Positions 8,857 through 19,579 of a stretch of 64,000 nt of DNA are shown here, piece after piece. The notes beneath the pieces were generated by a model, which was given only the letters and a program-made list of their open reading frames with translations, searched no databases and was not told the origin of the DNA. Within the stretch, counting starts at the first letter, position 1, and every line of letters starts with the position of its first letter. The translations under genes and the position numbers were made by a program. Location of the stretch: positions 62,001 through 126,000 of the forward strand of contig NZ_NPKR01000003.1 of the NCBI RefSeq assembly GCF_008329535.1. The letters are read 5' to 3'. This stretch comes from Mycolicibacterium sp. P1-18. Lineage in GTDB: Bacteria > Actinomycetota > Actinomycetes > Mycobacteriales > Mycobacteriaceae.

Positions 8857-9800
8857 TCCGACTCCCTCGGGGCGATGCGGCTGATGGCCACCGTCAGCAC
8901 CACGATCACGATCGTCAGCACCACGGCGATGGCCGAGGCCAGGCCGACCTGACCGGTGTTGAACGCCCGGTTGTAGGCCTCGAAGGCGGGAACCGACGTC
9001 GCGTTGCCCGGCCCTCCGCGGGTGGTGATGAAGACCAGGTCGAACGTCTTCAGCGCCGACACCACCGTGAGCGTCAACGCGACGGCGATCTGGCCCCGCA
9101 GCGACGGCAGGGTGATCGCGATGAACTCCCGTGCCCGGCCGGCTCCGTCGAGGCGGGCGGCCTCGAAGAGTTCGGGTGCGATGTTGCCGATGCCGGACAG
9201 GAACAGCACCAGGCACAGGCCGATGTTGAGCCACGTTCCGACCAGACCGATCGCGACGAGGGCGAAGGTGTGGTCGCCCAGCCACACCCGGCTGATCGAG
9301 TCCAGACCGACCAGCCGCAGGGTCTGGTTCAGCAGGCCGTCCTGGGAGTAGATCGAGATCCAGATGGTTGCGATCACGACCGTCGCGATGACCTGCGGGA
9401 GGAACAGGACCGTACGGAAGAACGACATGGACTTCATCGCATGCGCCCGGGAGATGAGCGCGCTGAGGAACAGCCCGATGACGACCGGCACGGCGGCGTA
9501 GAACACCATCAGCACCCCGGCGTGCAGGAACGAGTCCCTCAGCCGTTCGTCGGTGAAGACGGCGACGTAGTTCTTCAGCCCGGCGACGGTCGAGCTGCCC
9601 AGGCCGTCCCAGTCGTAGAACGAGTACTGCACCGTCTGCAGCACGGGTGCGCCGAGGAACGCGGCGAAGACCAGGAACGCCGGTGCCACATACAGATACG
9701 CCTTCGGCGAGCGGCGGGCCGGTCGCCTGGGAGTGGCGACCTCCGGCACACCGTCGGGCGGCTCGGTGGTCGCCCGCTGCTCGGGATGGTGCAGCGTCAC
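8853..9800 (-). CDS. Carbohydrate ABC transporter permease, MalF type
   Basis: 315 residues. After a cytoplasmic, proline-rich N-terminus the first helix ('AYLYVAPAFLVFAAFLGAPV') begins near residue 35. The EAA loop reads 'ELFEAARLDGAGRAREFIAI', followed by 'TTRGGPGNATSV', typical of CUT1 sugar permeases. GTG 9800 lies three bases after the stop of the binding-protein gene. It forms a heterodimer with the MalG-type permease below. Confidence 0.93.
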   Translation of the reverse strand: MTLHHPEQRATTEPPDGVPEVATPRRPARRSPKAYLYVAPAFLVFAAFLGAPVLQTVQYSFYDWDGLGSSTVAGLKNYVAVFTDERLRDSFLHAGVLMVFYAAVPVVIGLFLSALISRAHAMKSMSFFRTVLFLPQVIATVVIATIWISIYSQDGLLNQTLRLVGLDSISRVWLGDHTFALVAIGLVGTWLNIGLCLVLFLSGIGNIAPELFEAARLDGAGRAREFIAITLPSLRGQIAVALTLTVVSALKTFDLVFITTRGGPGNATSVPAFEAYNRAFNTGQVGLASAIAVVLTIVIVVLTVAISRIAPRESE

Positions 9801-9803
9801 GAG

Positions 9804-11165
9804 CTACTTCTTGCTCGCCAAGAAGCTCGCGTAGTCCTTTTGCAGCGCGTCGACGAACTGTTGAGGGTCGGATTGGCCGCCGACGAGTTCCTGCATCCCC
9901 GCGGTGATGGTGTCGTAGAAGGTGGGCGTCGAGTAATCCAGGTACGGCACTTCGCCGTTGGCCTTCTGGACGTCGCGGTACTGGGTGGCGATGTCGGCGG
10001 CGACGGTGCCCGGTTGCGGCTGGTAGTCCGCCGGCAGCACGGTCGGCAGGTTGCCGGTGTCCACGAGTGTCTGGGCGGCCTTCGCGTTGGTGATGAAGTC
10101 GACGTACGCCGCGGCGACGTCGGGATGAGCGGACTTCGACGTGATCGCCCACGCCAGGCCCTGACCGCCGGTGGTCGCCGGACTGCCGTCCGTCGAATTC
10201 AGCGTCTGGAAGCCGACATTCGGGCCGAGGTCGTCCTGCATGGTCTGCTGCAACCACGTGCCCGTCAGCGTGAACAGGGCGCCGCCCTTGCCGAATGCCG
10301 CGACGGCGTCGTCGCGGGACACCCCGTTGGTGCCGGGGGTCAGATACCCCTGCTTGCTCCACTCCGCGATCTGCTGGGCTGCCTTCAACGACGGGTCGTC
10401 GGTCCAGGCGCCGCCCTGGCCGCTGACGAGTTCGTCGACCGCGGGTGCGCCGGCGAGGGCCGCCTGGACCACCCCGAACAGGTGGATTCCCGGACTCTTG
10501 TCGAGATTGCCGAAGGCCATCGGCAGGATGCCCTTGGCCTTTGCCGCCGCCATCGCGGAGTTCAACTCCGACAGGGTCTTTGGCGCCTGCAGTCCCAGGG
10601 ACGACAGCAGCTGTCGGTTGTAGTAGACGCCGACCACCTCGCCGGTCTGCGACACACCGAACAGCGTGTCGCCCTGCCACGTCTTGCCGTCGCTGGAGAA
10701 GCTGTTCTGCTTGAGCAACGCCTTGGGGTAGTAGCCGTCCCAGCCGTAGAGCGTGGCGTAGTCGTTCATCGGGCGCAGCATCCCGGCGGCGACGAAGGCG
10801 CCCATGTCGGGATAGCCCTGGTTGGCCTGGACGACGTCGGGCGGGGTGTTGCTCGACAGGGCCAGCTTAAGGGTGGTCTTCAGGTCGCTGAACGACTCGA
10901 CGGTCCGCTGGATCGTGACGTTCGGATACTTCTCGTGGAACTCGGCGTTCAGTTGGTCCTGGGCCTTCGAGATGCCGCCGTCGGTGTTCTGGTCCCAGAC
11001 GGTCAGCGTCACCGGTCCGGCCGACGAGATGTCCTTCGACGCCTGGTTGGTCGACGACGGAGCTGCCGTGTCACCCGAAGGCCCCGGGGCGCAGGCAGAC
11101 AACGACAACGCCACGCTGGCCGCGGCGACGGCGGCGCCGAGTCGGAAAACTCGAGTTCTGTTCAT
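9804..11165 (-). CDS. Extracellular sugar-binding lipoprotein (ABC solute-binding protein)
   Basis: 453 residues. A lipoprotein signal peptide (MNRTRVFRLGAAVAAASVAL, lipobox LSAC near residue 25) leads into a family-1 solute-binding protein: 'VTLTVWDQNTDGGISKAQDQ', 'LNAEFHEKYPNVTI', 'FTLTGTWLQQTM', 'TGGQGLAWAITSKSAHPDVA'. It captures a mono- or oligosaccharide outside the membrane for the MalFG-type permeases. ATG 11165 overlaps the kinase stop by 4 bases (ATGA). Confidence 0.93.
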   Translation of the reverse strand: MNRTRVFRLGAAVAAASVALSLSACAPGPSGDTAAPSSTNQASKDISSAGPVTLTVWDQNTDGGISKAQDQLNAEFHEKYPNVTIQRTVESFSDLKTTLKLALSSNTPPDVVQANQGYPDMGAFVAAGMLRPMNDYATLYGWDGYYPKALLKQNSFSSDGKTWQGDTLFGVSQTGEVVGVYYNRQLLSSLGLQAPKTLSELNSAMAAAKAKGILPMAFGNLDKSPGIHLFGVVQAALAGAPAVDELVSGQGGAWTDDPSLKAAQQIAEWSKQGYLTPGTNGVSRDDAVAAFGKGGALFTLTGTWLQQTMQDDLGPNVGFQTLNSTDGSPATTGGQGLAWAITSKSAHPDVAAAYVDFITNAKAAQTLVDTGNLPTVLPADYQPQPGTVAADIATQYRDVQKANGEVPYLDYSTPTFYDTITAGMQELVGGQSDPQQFVDALQKDYASFLASKK

Positions 11166-12148
11166 GACGTCAGTGCTCCTGGGGTTGCGGGGACGGGGGA
11201 ATCGCAGCGTCGTTCGGCCCACGTCCGGACCGAGGTCCAGCCGGGGTCTGCGTGGTGGTCGGCGAGTAGGTGTGCAATCTCTGCGGGATGGGGTGCGCTC
11301 CGCGCTCCGCCGGCGCTGCGCACCGAGCAGGTGGCGCACGCGCTGGCCAGCCGCAGTCGGTCACGCAGGTCCCAGTCCCAGGCCGTGGCGGCCATGAACG
11401 CCGCGGCGAACGCGTCCCCGGCACCCGTGGGGTCGACCGCATTCACGGCGATCGCCGGCACGTCCAGTCGGTCGGATCCCCGGGCAGCCACCGCACCCCG
11501 CGGGCCGAGCGTCACGACGGCCGTGTCGACCACCCTGGCCAGGACGTCGAGTGCGGCGTCCACCGTGCCCGCTCGGGTGTACTGGACCGCTTCGTGGTCG
11601 TTGACGATGAGGACGTCGACGCCCTTGAGATGCTCGAGGAGGGTCTCCGACCACTGCCCCGACGGATCCCATCCGACACCGCCGACGATCGTGGTTCCGT
11701 TGGCGCGCAGCCGTGTTGCCTGAGGATGGACGGGACCGCGGCCGAGGCCGACGTGGGCGACTCGCACCGGGCTGGACGCCGGCCAGGGCGGTAGCTCGCC
11801 GGAGTGTTCGTAGGTGACGAAGGAGCGCTCGTGGCCGTCGGTGATCGCCACGGAGATCGGCATCTGGAAGTCCGTCCGCTGGACGGCGAAGCGCAGATCC
11901 AGGTCGGGCTCGGCGCGCAGGCTGCGCGCGACGATGGACCCGATGGGATCGTCACCCAACTCGGCGACCAACGCGGTGTGAGCGCCGAGCCGCGCCGAGG
12001 CAACCGCACGGTTGGCGGCACCACCGGGTGAGATCGCGAATCCGTCGGCGTACACCTCGGCGCCGGGTTCGGGCGCGTGCACTCCGGTAAAGACGAGGTC
12101 GGCGAAGACCCGTCCCGCCACTAGGACGTCGATGTCACGATCGGTCAC
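11162..12148 (-). CDS. PfkB-family carbohydrate kinase
   Basis: 328 residues of the ribokinase/PfkB fold. The substrate-side glycine motif is 'ISPGGAANRAVASARLGAHT' and the ATP/anion-hole motif is 'NAVDPTGAGDAFAAAF', with the catalytic Asp in GAGD. It is the first gene of the ABC sugar operon and starts at a GTG preceded by GGAGG. In context it phosphorylates the imported sugar or a breakdown product. Since the nearby GH4 enzyme belongs to a family that often acts on 6-phosphoglycosides, this kinase is the only candidate here for making such a substrate. The sugar itself cannot be told from sequence. Confidence 0.9.
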   Translation of the reverse strand: MTDRDIDVLVAGRVFADLVFTGVHAPEPGAEVYADGFAISPGGAANRAVASARLGAHTALVAELGDDPIGSIVARSLRAEPDLDLRFAVQRTDFQMPISVAITDGHERSFVTYEHSGELPPWPASSPVRVAHVGLGRGPVHPQATRLRANGTTIVGGVGWDPSGQWSETLLEHLKGVDVLIVNDHEAVQYTRAGTVDAALDVLARVVDTAVVTLGPRGAVAARGSDRLDVPAIAVNAVDPTGAGDAFAAAFMAATAWDWDLRDRLRLASACATCSVRSAGGARSAPHPAEIAHLLADHHADPGWTSVRTWAERRCDSPVPATPGALTS

Positions 12149-12258
12149 TCCCGGCTACCTCCACCGTCTGACGTAGTTTGACGTTCTGCGGGTGCTCATC
12201 CTGCGTTCATTGCGTGACGATAGCGCCGAGGCCGCGTCTCCGCCGGATATCCGGGCCA

Positions 12259-12312
12259 TTTGGACCAAAGTCAGCCAGAGTCGCGCAGACCCGGTCAGAT
12301 GATGGGTACGAT
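12259..12312. promoter_or_regulatory. Palindrome and leaderless promoter in front of the DeoR gene
   Basis: TTTGG-A-CCAAA at 12259-12269 is an exact inverted repeat in the spacer between the divergent sugar operon and the DeoR gene. A TACGAT -10 box at 12307-12312 lies 7 bases before ATG 12320. The palindrome is a candidate operator for the DeoR protein, acting on both directions. Confidence 0.5.
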
Positions 12313-12319
12313 TCCCGGC

Positions 12320-13096
12320 ATGTTCCTCGCCGAGCGCCACGAGCGAATTCTCGCCGCGCTCAGCAGTGGAGGCCAGTCCGTCGTCCAACTCGCCATGACG
12401 TTGGGCGTCAGCGAGTCCACCATCCGCCGCGATCTGGACGTCCTGGCCAAGGGCGGCCGACTCGAGCGGCTCTACGGCGGGGCAATGCTCACCCAGGGCA
12501 GCCGGGCGAACATCACCGACTCCGGCGGCGTCGAGGACCCCTTCCTCTCCGAGACCCGCGGCGACTACGAGCTACGACGGCGGATGGCGGTCGAAGCAGC
12601 CCGACTGGTCGGGGACGGCGACGTCGTCGTGCTCGACATCGGGTCGAGCACTCCCCTCGTCGCACGGGAACTCCGTGGCCGCCCCGTCACCATCATCACC
12701 TCGAATCTCGCGGTACTGGACGAGGTTCGCGACGACGACGCGGTGGAGGTGGTACTGCTCGGCGGCGTACTGCGCCGCAACCAGCAATCGCTCGTCGGAC
12801 CGCTGGCCGAACAGGTGCTCGGCCACCTCAGCGCCGACGTGATGTTCCTGAGCTGCACCGGTGTTCGCGGTGGCCGGGTGCTGGACAACATGGCGGTCGA
12901 GGCCCCCATCAAACACGCGATGATCGCGGCGTCCCACCGCATCGTGCTGCTGGCCAGCGAACTGAAGTTTCCCGGATCGGGGGCGCTGCGGCTGTGCTCC
13001 CTCGACGAGGTCGACGTGCTCATCACCACCGCCGGCACCCCGGAGGAAGACATCTCTCAACGCCGCGAAGACGGCGGAAAGGTCATCGTCGCATGA
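12320..13096 (+). CDS. DeoR-family sugar regulator
   Basis: 258 residues. The winged helix at the N-terminus begins 'MFLAERHERILAALSSGG' and contains the DeoR recognition motif 'VSESTIRRDLDVLAKGGRL' followed by 'ERLYGGAML'. The C-terminal DeoR sensor domain ('VVVLDIGSSTPLVARELRG', 'VLLGGVLRRNQQSLVGPL') binds a phosphorylated sugar intermediate in this family. The start is fixed by TACGAT-N7-ATG; ATGs at 12299 and 12302 lie upstream of that -10 box. It overlaps the GH4 gene by 4 bases (ATGA) and is divergent from the kinase/ABC operon, so it most likely controls both. Confidence 0.92.
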   Translation: MFLAERHERILAALSSGGQSVVQLAMTLGVSESTIRRDLDVLAKGGRLERLYGGAMLTQGSRANITDSGGVEDPFLSETRGDYELRRRMAVEAARLVGDGDVVVLDIGSSTPLVARELRGRPVTIITSNLAVLDEVRDDDAVEVVLLGGVLRRNQQSLVGPLAEQVLGHLSADVMFLSCTGVRGGRVLDNMAVEAPIKHAMIAASHRIVLLASELKFPGSGALRLCSLDEVDVLITTAGTPEEDISQRREDGGKVIVA

Positions 13097-14457
13097 AGCT
13101 AGTGATCCTCGGTGGCGGCGGTTTTCGCACCCCCTACGTCTGGCAGGCCCTCATCCGCGATCAGGGATCGCCGCGCGTGACCGAGGTCGCGCTCTACGAC
13201 GTCGACGAGGGGCGGCTGGCGACCATCACCGCCATCCTGGGTCAACTGGCCGAGGGATTCGCCGACGTACCCGCTCTGCGCACCTACACCGATCTCGAAT
13301 CTGCCGTGGCGGGAGCGGACTTCGTCTTCGCGGCCATCAGGGTCGGGGGGGTCGAGCAACGCTGCTGCGACGAGCACGTGGCACTCGATCTCAACGTGCT
13401 CGGTCAGGAGACCACCGGGCCGGGCGGTATCGCCTATGCCCTGCGCACCCTGCCGGTCATGCTCGACATCGCGGAGACGATCCGCCGGGTGGCCCCGAAC
13501 GCCTACTTCCTCAACTTCACCAACCCGGCGGGCATCATCACCGAAGCGCTGCAGGGCGTGCTCGGCGACCGCGCGCTCGGAATCTGCGACACGCCATCAG
13601 GTCTGGGCCGCCGGGTCGCCGGCGTGCTCGGCTACGACCACACGCGCATCCAGATGGACTACGTCGGCCTCAACCACCTGGGGTGGATGCGACGGGTGCT
13701 GGTCGACGGGGTCGACGTGCTGCCTGCGCTGCTCGACGACGATCGACGACTCGCGCGGATGGAGGAGACCCAGGTCTTCGGCGCCGAGTGGCTGCGCACG
13801 CTCGGAGTGATCCCCAACGAGTATCTGTACTACTACTACTTCAACCGGGACGCGGTGCGGCGCATCCTCGAATCACCGCAGACCCGTGGCGACTTCCTAC
13901 TGGAGACCCAGGGTCGGTTCTTCGACGAAGCCGCCGACGACGTCGACCACGCCGCGAAGCTGTGGACGGGCGCGGTGGACGAGCGTGGTGCCAGCTACAT
14001 GGCCGAGGCCAAGGGCGGCGTCCAGGGCGCGCCGACCGTCGAGCGGGATCGCGAAACCGATCCCGCGCACCTCGGTTACGCCGGGGTGGCGCTCGGGGTG
14101 ATGGCGGCGATCAGCCGTGACGAGAGGCGCACGATGATCCTCAACGTGCGCAACCGCGGCACCATCGCGGGCCTGCCCGACGACGCGGTGGTGGAGGTGC
14201 CGACCCTGGTCGACGCCAACGGCGTGCATCCCCTGACGCTGGAGAGCCAGCCGAACCTGCATCAGCTGGGTCTGATGCAGCAGATCAAAGCCGTTGAGCG
14301 GCACGCGATCTCCGCGGCGGCGACGGGCTCCGCCGCCGAGGCGCTCCAGGCCTTCGCCCTACACCCGCTCGTCGACTCGGTCACCGTCGCCCGCGAACTG
14401 CTCGCCGGCTACCTCGCGGCCAATCCGGACCTGGCCAAGGCCTTCGGGGAGCGTTAG
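13093..14457 (+). CDS. Glycoside hydrolase family 4, 6-phospho-beta-glucosidase type
   Basis: 454 residues. GH4 enzymes use NAD and a divalent metal to break glycosidic bonds by an oxidation-elimination route. The sequence shows the Rossmann NAD motif 'VILGGGGFRTPYV', the family motif 'NAYFLNFTNPAGIITEA', the metal-site cysteine in 'GICDTPSG' and histidine in 'GLNHLGWMRR', and 'EYLYYYYF'. It resembles LicH/BglT-type 6-phospho-beta-glucosidases most. Start ATG 13093 overlaps the DeoR stop by four bases. No PTS component is present; the partner transporter is the ABC system, so the substrate may be phosphorylated after uptake or not phosphorylated at all. Confidence 0.9.
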   Translation: MKLVILGGGGFRTPYVWQALIRDQGSPRVTEVALYDVDEGRLATITAILGQLAEGFADVPALRTYTDLESAVAGADFVFAAIRVGGVEQRCCDEHVALDLNVLGQETTGPGGIAYALRTLPVMLDIAETIRRVAPNAYFLNFTNPAGIITEALQGVLGDRALGICDTPSGLGRRVAGVLGYDHTRIQMDYVGLNHLGWMRRVLVDGVDVLPALLDDDRRLARMEETQVFGAEWLRTLGVIPNEYLYYYYFNRDAVRRILESPQTRGDFLLETQGRFFDEAADDVDHAAKLWTGAVDERGASYMAEAKGGVQGAPTVERDRETDPAHLGYAGVALGVMAAISRDERRTMILNVRNRGTIAGLPDDAVVEVPTLVDANGVHPLTLESQPNLHQLGLMQQIKAVERHAISAAATGSAAEALQAFALHPLVDSVTVARELLAGYLAANPDLAKAFGER

Positions 14458-14465
14458 CCGGCGAC

Positions 14466-14480
14466 GTGACGGCGGTGCCG

Positions 14481-14484
<4 letters not shown>
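14466..14484. terminator. Hairpin between convergent GH4 and aspA genes
   Basis: GTGACGGC-GGT-GCCGTCAC is a perfect 8-base-pair stem with a 3-base loop, placed between the GH4 stop (14457) and overlapping the aspA stop (14481). It has no U-run on either side, so it would be a GC-rich, U-less terminator serving both directions. Confidence 0.45.
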
Positions 14485-15877
<1,393 letters not shown>

Positions 15878-15881
<4 letters not shown>

Positions 15882-17053
15882 GGTTCGACTTCCGCCACGG
15901 ATTCGAGGAGTCGGCGGCGCGTCTCGGGATCAGACGCGGCGTCGAGCAGGGTCAGGGCAAGCGCGCGTGCCCCGTCGACCGCGGCGCGGTCCGCGGCCGG
16001 CGAGATCGCCGCAGCGGCGAACTCGGGCTGGTGGTTGACGGCGGGCAGCGAGTCGATGCCGATGTAGGGGTGGATCGCGGCAATGCGTTGGGACACGTTG
16101 CCCATGTCGGTCGAGGCCCGATTCATGAGCGAGTCCGCGCCCGAGCTGAACCGCCTGCCGAGCTGCTCGGCACGCCGCACGTAGGCGTCGAGCAATCCGT
16201 CGTCGTTGCGAAACTCCGCATAGGGCTTGCTCTCCGGGGTCACCGTCAGCTCGCAGCCGGTTGCCCAGGCACCGGCTTCGAAGCAGCGGGTGACCCGCTG
16301 CTCGAGGGCGGCCAATTCGGCCAGCGACCCGGCCCGCACGTACCACCGCCCCTCGGTGCGCTGCGGGATGGCGTTGGGCGCCTCGCCCCCGTTGGTCATG
16401 ATCCCGTGCACCCGGACGTCGTGCGGGAACTGTTGCCGCAACATGCCGATGGCGACCTGGGCGATGGTGAACGCGTCGGCGGCGTTGATGCCGCGGTCCG
16501 GGTAGGCGGCGGCGTGTGCCGACTTGCCATCGTACTGAATGTGGCTGTGCGACACCGCATATGGTTCGGCACGCGCGACGTCGACCGGGCCGGGATGCAC
16601 CATGGCGGCCGCATGAACCCCTGCGAAGCCGCCACGGTCGAGTATCTCGATCTTCCCTCCACCGCCCTCTTCGGCCGGGGTGCCGAACACCGACAGCGTG
16701 ATCCCGAGATCGTCGACGTGCGGTCCCAGCGCCAGCGCCGCACCGGTCGAGATGGCGGAGATGACGTTGTGCCCACACGCATGTCCCATGCCGGGCAGGG
16801 CGTCGTACTCGGCGCACACCGCCAGGTGCAGCGGCCCGCTGCCGAGACGTGCGAGGAATGCGGTCTCCAAGCCGGTGAAGCGCTCCTGCACGTCGAATCC
16901 GGCGTCGGCCAGTTCACCGGCGACGCGCGCACAGGATCGCACTTCCTCCCAGGCGACTTCGGGGTGGGCGTGCAAGTCGTGTGACAGCCCGAGCATCCGG
17001 TCGGTCACCCGGTCGGATGCCGACAGAACGGCGTCTTCGAGTTCGACGCTCAC
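15878..17053 (-). CDS. M20-family metallo-amidohydrolase
   Basis: 391 residues. Zinc-peptidase motifs of the M20/AbgB-like amidohydrolases are present: 'LHAHPEVAWEEVRS', 'VCAEYDALPGMGHACGHNVI', 'GTPAEEGGGGK' (acid/base Glu) and 'AAMVHPGP'. The family hydrolyses amide bonds in N-acyl amino acids and small peptides such as p-aminobenzoyl-glutamate. GTG 17053 overlaps the upstream DUF1028 stop by 4 bases. Followed directly by aspA, it may release aspartate from an N-acyl- or amide-linked compound; that link is inference. Confidence 0.9.
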
Positions 17054-17718
17054 AGGTCCCCCGGCACCCCGTATGTCGGTGCGGCAGTGGGGTCCAGCCC
17101 TCGAAGGCGATAGTCGGCCTTCTGCGGTTGCCACACGGTCCACAGTCGGTGCAGTTCGCCGATCGGATCGTCGTGCCAGTCGACCCGCAGATCCGTGACG
17201 GGCCACGGCACGTCCTCGACGACCTGCAGCCCTGCGGAGTGCACGGGTCCGGCCTCGCCACCGGCGGCCAGCGCGGCGGCGAGTCCGTCGAGCAGGCGCC
17301 GTTCGATGGTGGTCGCCTCCGAGGTGAGGTAGCCCTCCAGCAACGCGGCGACGACAGCCTCGTCGGCGAGCATGTTGCCTGCCGCGGCGGCGGCGTCGGC
17401 GCTCACCTCGTGCCGGATGCCCAGCGCCTTGGCACCCGTGTGGATCGCGGCGCGACCGGACGCGTCGACGACGATCAGCTGGCGGTAGTCGGCGTGCGAC
17501 TCCCCTGCGATCGTCGTCTCGAGCGCTGTGTGCGCGTCCGCCCCGCCGGCGAGTGCGTCCAGTGCGACGGTGCCGAGGTGCGGATTGGTCACGTTCTGGC
17601 TCGCCACGGCGCCCACCCCGGCGCGCAGATGCACGCACCGCGACGCGACGGCCGGGCTGGAGGAGCAGACGACCATTCCGAATGCCGATCCGTCCCGTAC
17701 GACCAACGAGAACGTCAC
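17050..17718 (-). CDS. DUF1028 domain protein (Ntn-hydrolase-like)
   Basis: 222 residues matching the DUF1028 family: 'TFSLVVRDGSAFGMVVCSSS', 'GVGAVASQNVTNPHLG', 'RQLIVVDASGRAAIHTGAKA', then 'NMLADEAVVAALLEGY'. DUF1028 proteins are thought to have an Ntn-hydrolase-like fold; their activity is not established. GTG 17718 overlaps the RidA stop by 4 bases (GTGA), and the gene's own stop overlaps the M20 hydrolase start, so all are translated as one coupled unit. Confidence 0.85.
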   Translation of the reverse strand: MTFSLVVRDGSAFGMVVCSSSPAVASRCVHLRAGVGAVASQNVTNPHLGTVALDALAGGADAHTALETTIAGESHADYRQLIVVDASGRAAIHTGAKALGIRHEVSADAAAAAGNMLADEAVVAALLEGYLTSEATTIERRLLDGLAAALAAGGEAGPVHSAGLQVVEDVPWPVTDLRVDWHDDPIGELHRLWTVWQPQKADYRLRGLDPTAAPTYGVPGDL

Positions 17719-18158
17719 GACGGTTCCTGGCTGAGCACGGCGGTGGCGTCGATCTCGACCAGCCACTCGGGCCGCGCCAGCGCCTGGACCACGAGGCCGG
17801 TCGACACCGGGTACACGCCCTTCAGCCAGCGCCCCATGACCCGGTACACCGGTTCGCGGTATCGGATGTCGACCAGGTACACGGTGACCTTGACGATGTC
17901 GGAGAGGCTGCTGCCCGCCTCCTCCAGCAGCATGGCGATGTTGGCCATGGCCTTCTCGGCCTGGGCCTCGACGTCACCGACTCCCACCGAATCTCGGGTG
18001 TCGAGGTCTTGGCCGATCTGCCCACGCAGGTAGACCACGCCGCCGGCGACCACGGCCTGGCACAGGTCGTTGTCGAGGTTCTGCTCCGGGTAGGTGTCCT
18101 TGGTGTTGAAGGGCCGAATTCTGCGATGGGTCGCGCCGGCCGGTGTCGCGTCGATCAT
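17715..18158 (-). CDS. RidA-family protein
   Basis: 147 residues of the RidA/YjgF/UK114 family, which hydrolyse reactive imines and enamines or act on related unstable intermediates. Family features include 'VVAGGVVYLRGQIGQDLDTR', 'AQAEKAMANIAMLLEEAG' and 'IVKVTVYLVDIRYREPVYRV'. The N-terminus is longer than in minimal RidA proteins. An RBS (GAGAGGAG) precedes ATG 18158. Its place between a flavin monooxygenase and amide hydrolases suggests it handles an imine made by the oxidase. Confidence 0.88.
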   Translation of the reverse strand: MIDATPAGATHRRIRPFNTKDTYPEQNLDNDLCQAVVAGGVVYLRGQIGQDLDTRDSVGVGDVEAQAEKAMANIAMLLEEAGSSLSDIVKVTVYLVDIRYREPVYRVMGRWLKGVYPVSTGLVVQALARPEWLVEIDATAVLSQEPS

Positions 18159-18192
18159 GGACGTGACTCCTCTCTGATTGGGGTCGGTGCCG

Positions 18193-19455
18193 TCACCGGT
18201 CGGCCAGCGCGGGTGCCTCGTAGGCGAGATAGCTGCGCTGGATGGCGATTTGGTCGGCGAGGTACTTGGCGTCGTGCCAGACGCCCCAGATGAAGCTCGA
18301 TCCCCGACGGGACTGCCACGGCAGTCCGAGGAAGTAGATGCCCGGTTCGGTCGAGACGCCGCGCTGGTGGCGTGGCCTGCCGTCTTCGTCGAAGGCGTCG
18401 ACCTGCAACCACCCGTAGTCGAAGGCGAAACCCACCGCCCAGACGATCGAGGTGATGCCCGCCGCGGCGAGGTCGATCGACCGGATGGGGTTGGTCACGC
18501 ACTCCGGGTCGGGTCCGAAGACCCGCGCCTGCGGTTCCTCGGGGAGGTCGACACCGTTGCGGACGACGTAGGCATCAGCTTCGTCGAGCATCGATAGATA
18601 GTTGGCGTCACCGCGTTCGACGTTCTCGCGAAGGTCGGCGGCGAAGGTCATCACGCCGTCCTCATACGGGCCCGCCATGCCCAGCAGCGTGATTCCGGTG
18701 GCGGCCAGATTGCGGAAGTCGACGGTGTGCCCGCCGTGCGCACCGCTGACCGCAATGGTCACGTGCTCGGCGCCGCGCGGCGGTGTCGCCATGTCCCACT
18801 TGCCCAGGACACCGAGCCACCAGCAGAAGTCGCGTCCGCGATAGCTGCGGGGCGGCCGGTCGTGCGGGCCGACCGCCAGGTAGACCTCGCGGCCGGCCTG
18901 GCGCAGCTCGTCGGCGATCTGCACTCCGGACGACCCCGCCCCGATGACCAGCACGCCGCCGTCGGGCAGCTGGCGCGGATTCCGATAGTCGCTGGAGTGA
19001 ATCTGGCGCAGGCCGGCGGTCTCGGGAACCAAGGGTGGGATGACGGGCTTCTGAAACGCCCCGGTGGCCGCGACGATGAATCGCGCGTCGATGCTCCCCT
19101 CGGATGTCTCGACGCGAAAACCCGCTCGCCCGTCCAGCTTTCGTACCGAACTGACCTCGACGCCGGTCCGGATCGGCGCGTCCACCTTGTCGGCGTAGGC
19201 GACGAGGTAGTCGGCCACCTCCTCCTTGCCCGCGAAGCCGTCGGGAGCGACGTCGAACTCCAACCCCGGGAACCGGTCGTGCCACGCCGGACCGTTGGCC
19301 ATCAGCGAGTCCCAACGCCACGACCGCCAGCGTTCGGCGATGCGATCGCGCTCGACCACGAGGTGCGGGATGCCCTGCGCTCCGAGGTGCTCGCTCATGG
19401 CGATCCCTGCTTGACCCGCCCCCACGACGAGGACCTCGACCTGTTGGCTCGACAC
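18193..19455 (-). CDS. FAD/NAD(P)-dependent flavin monooxygenase
   Basis: About 420 residues. The FAD site 'EVLVVGAGQAGIAMSEHLG' is near the N-terminus, a class B monooxygenase-like fingerprint is around 'GLRQIHSSDYRNP', and the NADPH Rossmann motif is 'GGVLVIGAGSSGVQIADEL'. It resembles FMO/trimethylamine-monooxygenase-like enzymes that oxygenate amine nitrogen or sulfur. I chose GTG 19455 because GGAGG precedes it by 5 bases; ATGs at 19470 and 19497 are in frame and possible. It is the first gene of the operon running to aspA, behind a box shared with the aldehyde dehydrogenase promoter. Confidence 0.85.
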   Translation of the reverse strand: MSSQQVEVLVVGAGQAGIAMSEHLGAQGIPHLVVERDRIAERWRSWRWDSLMANGPAWHDRFPGLEFDVAPDGFAGKEEVADYLVAYADKVDAPIRTGVEVSSVRKLDGRAGFRVETSEGSIDARFIVAATGAFQKPVIPPLVPETAGLRQIHSSDYRNPRQLPDGGVLVIGAGSSGVQIADELRQAGREVYLAVGPHDRPPRSYRGRDFCWWLGVLGKWDMATPPRGAEHVTIAVSGAHGGHTVDFRNLAATGITLLGMAGPYEDGVMTFAADLRENVERGDANYLSMLDEADAYVVRNGVDLPEEPQARVFGPDPECVTNPIRSIDLAAAGITSIVWAVGFAFDYGWLQVDAFDEDGRPRHQRGVSTEPGIYFLGLPWQSRRGSSFIWGVWHDAKYLADQIAIQRSYLAYEAPALADR

Positions 19456-19517
19456 CTTGACCTCCACCATTTCGCTCAACCTGCTCGCGTCTCTCATGGT
19501 TCAGCCGGCGGCTACAT

Positions 19518-19546
19518 CTGTACAGCGCATAGATCCGATGTACGGC
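19518..19546. promoter_or_regulatory. Candidate LysR box upstream of the flavin monooxygenase operon
   Basis: CTGTACAGC at 19518-19526 and TGTACGGC at 19539-19546 lie in the 82-124 base gap between lysR and the monooxygenase. The same two elements recur at 20543-20559 between lysR and the aldehyde dehydrogenase, which supports a common binding protein. Confidence 0.55.
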
Positions 19547-19579
19547 ATCGAGGAAAACGATCTTGCCAGGTCATGGCCG

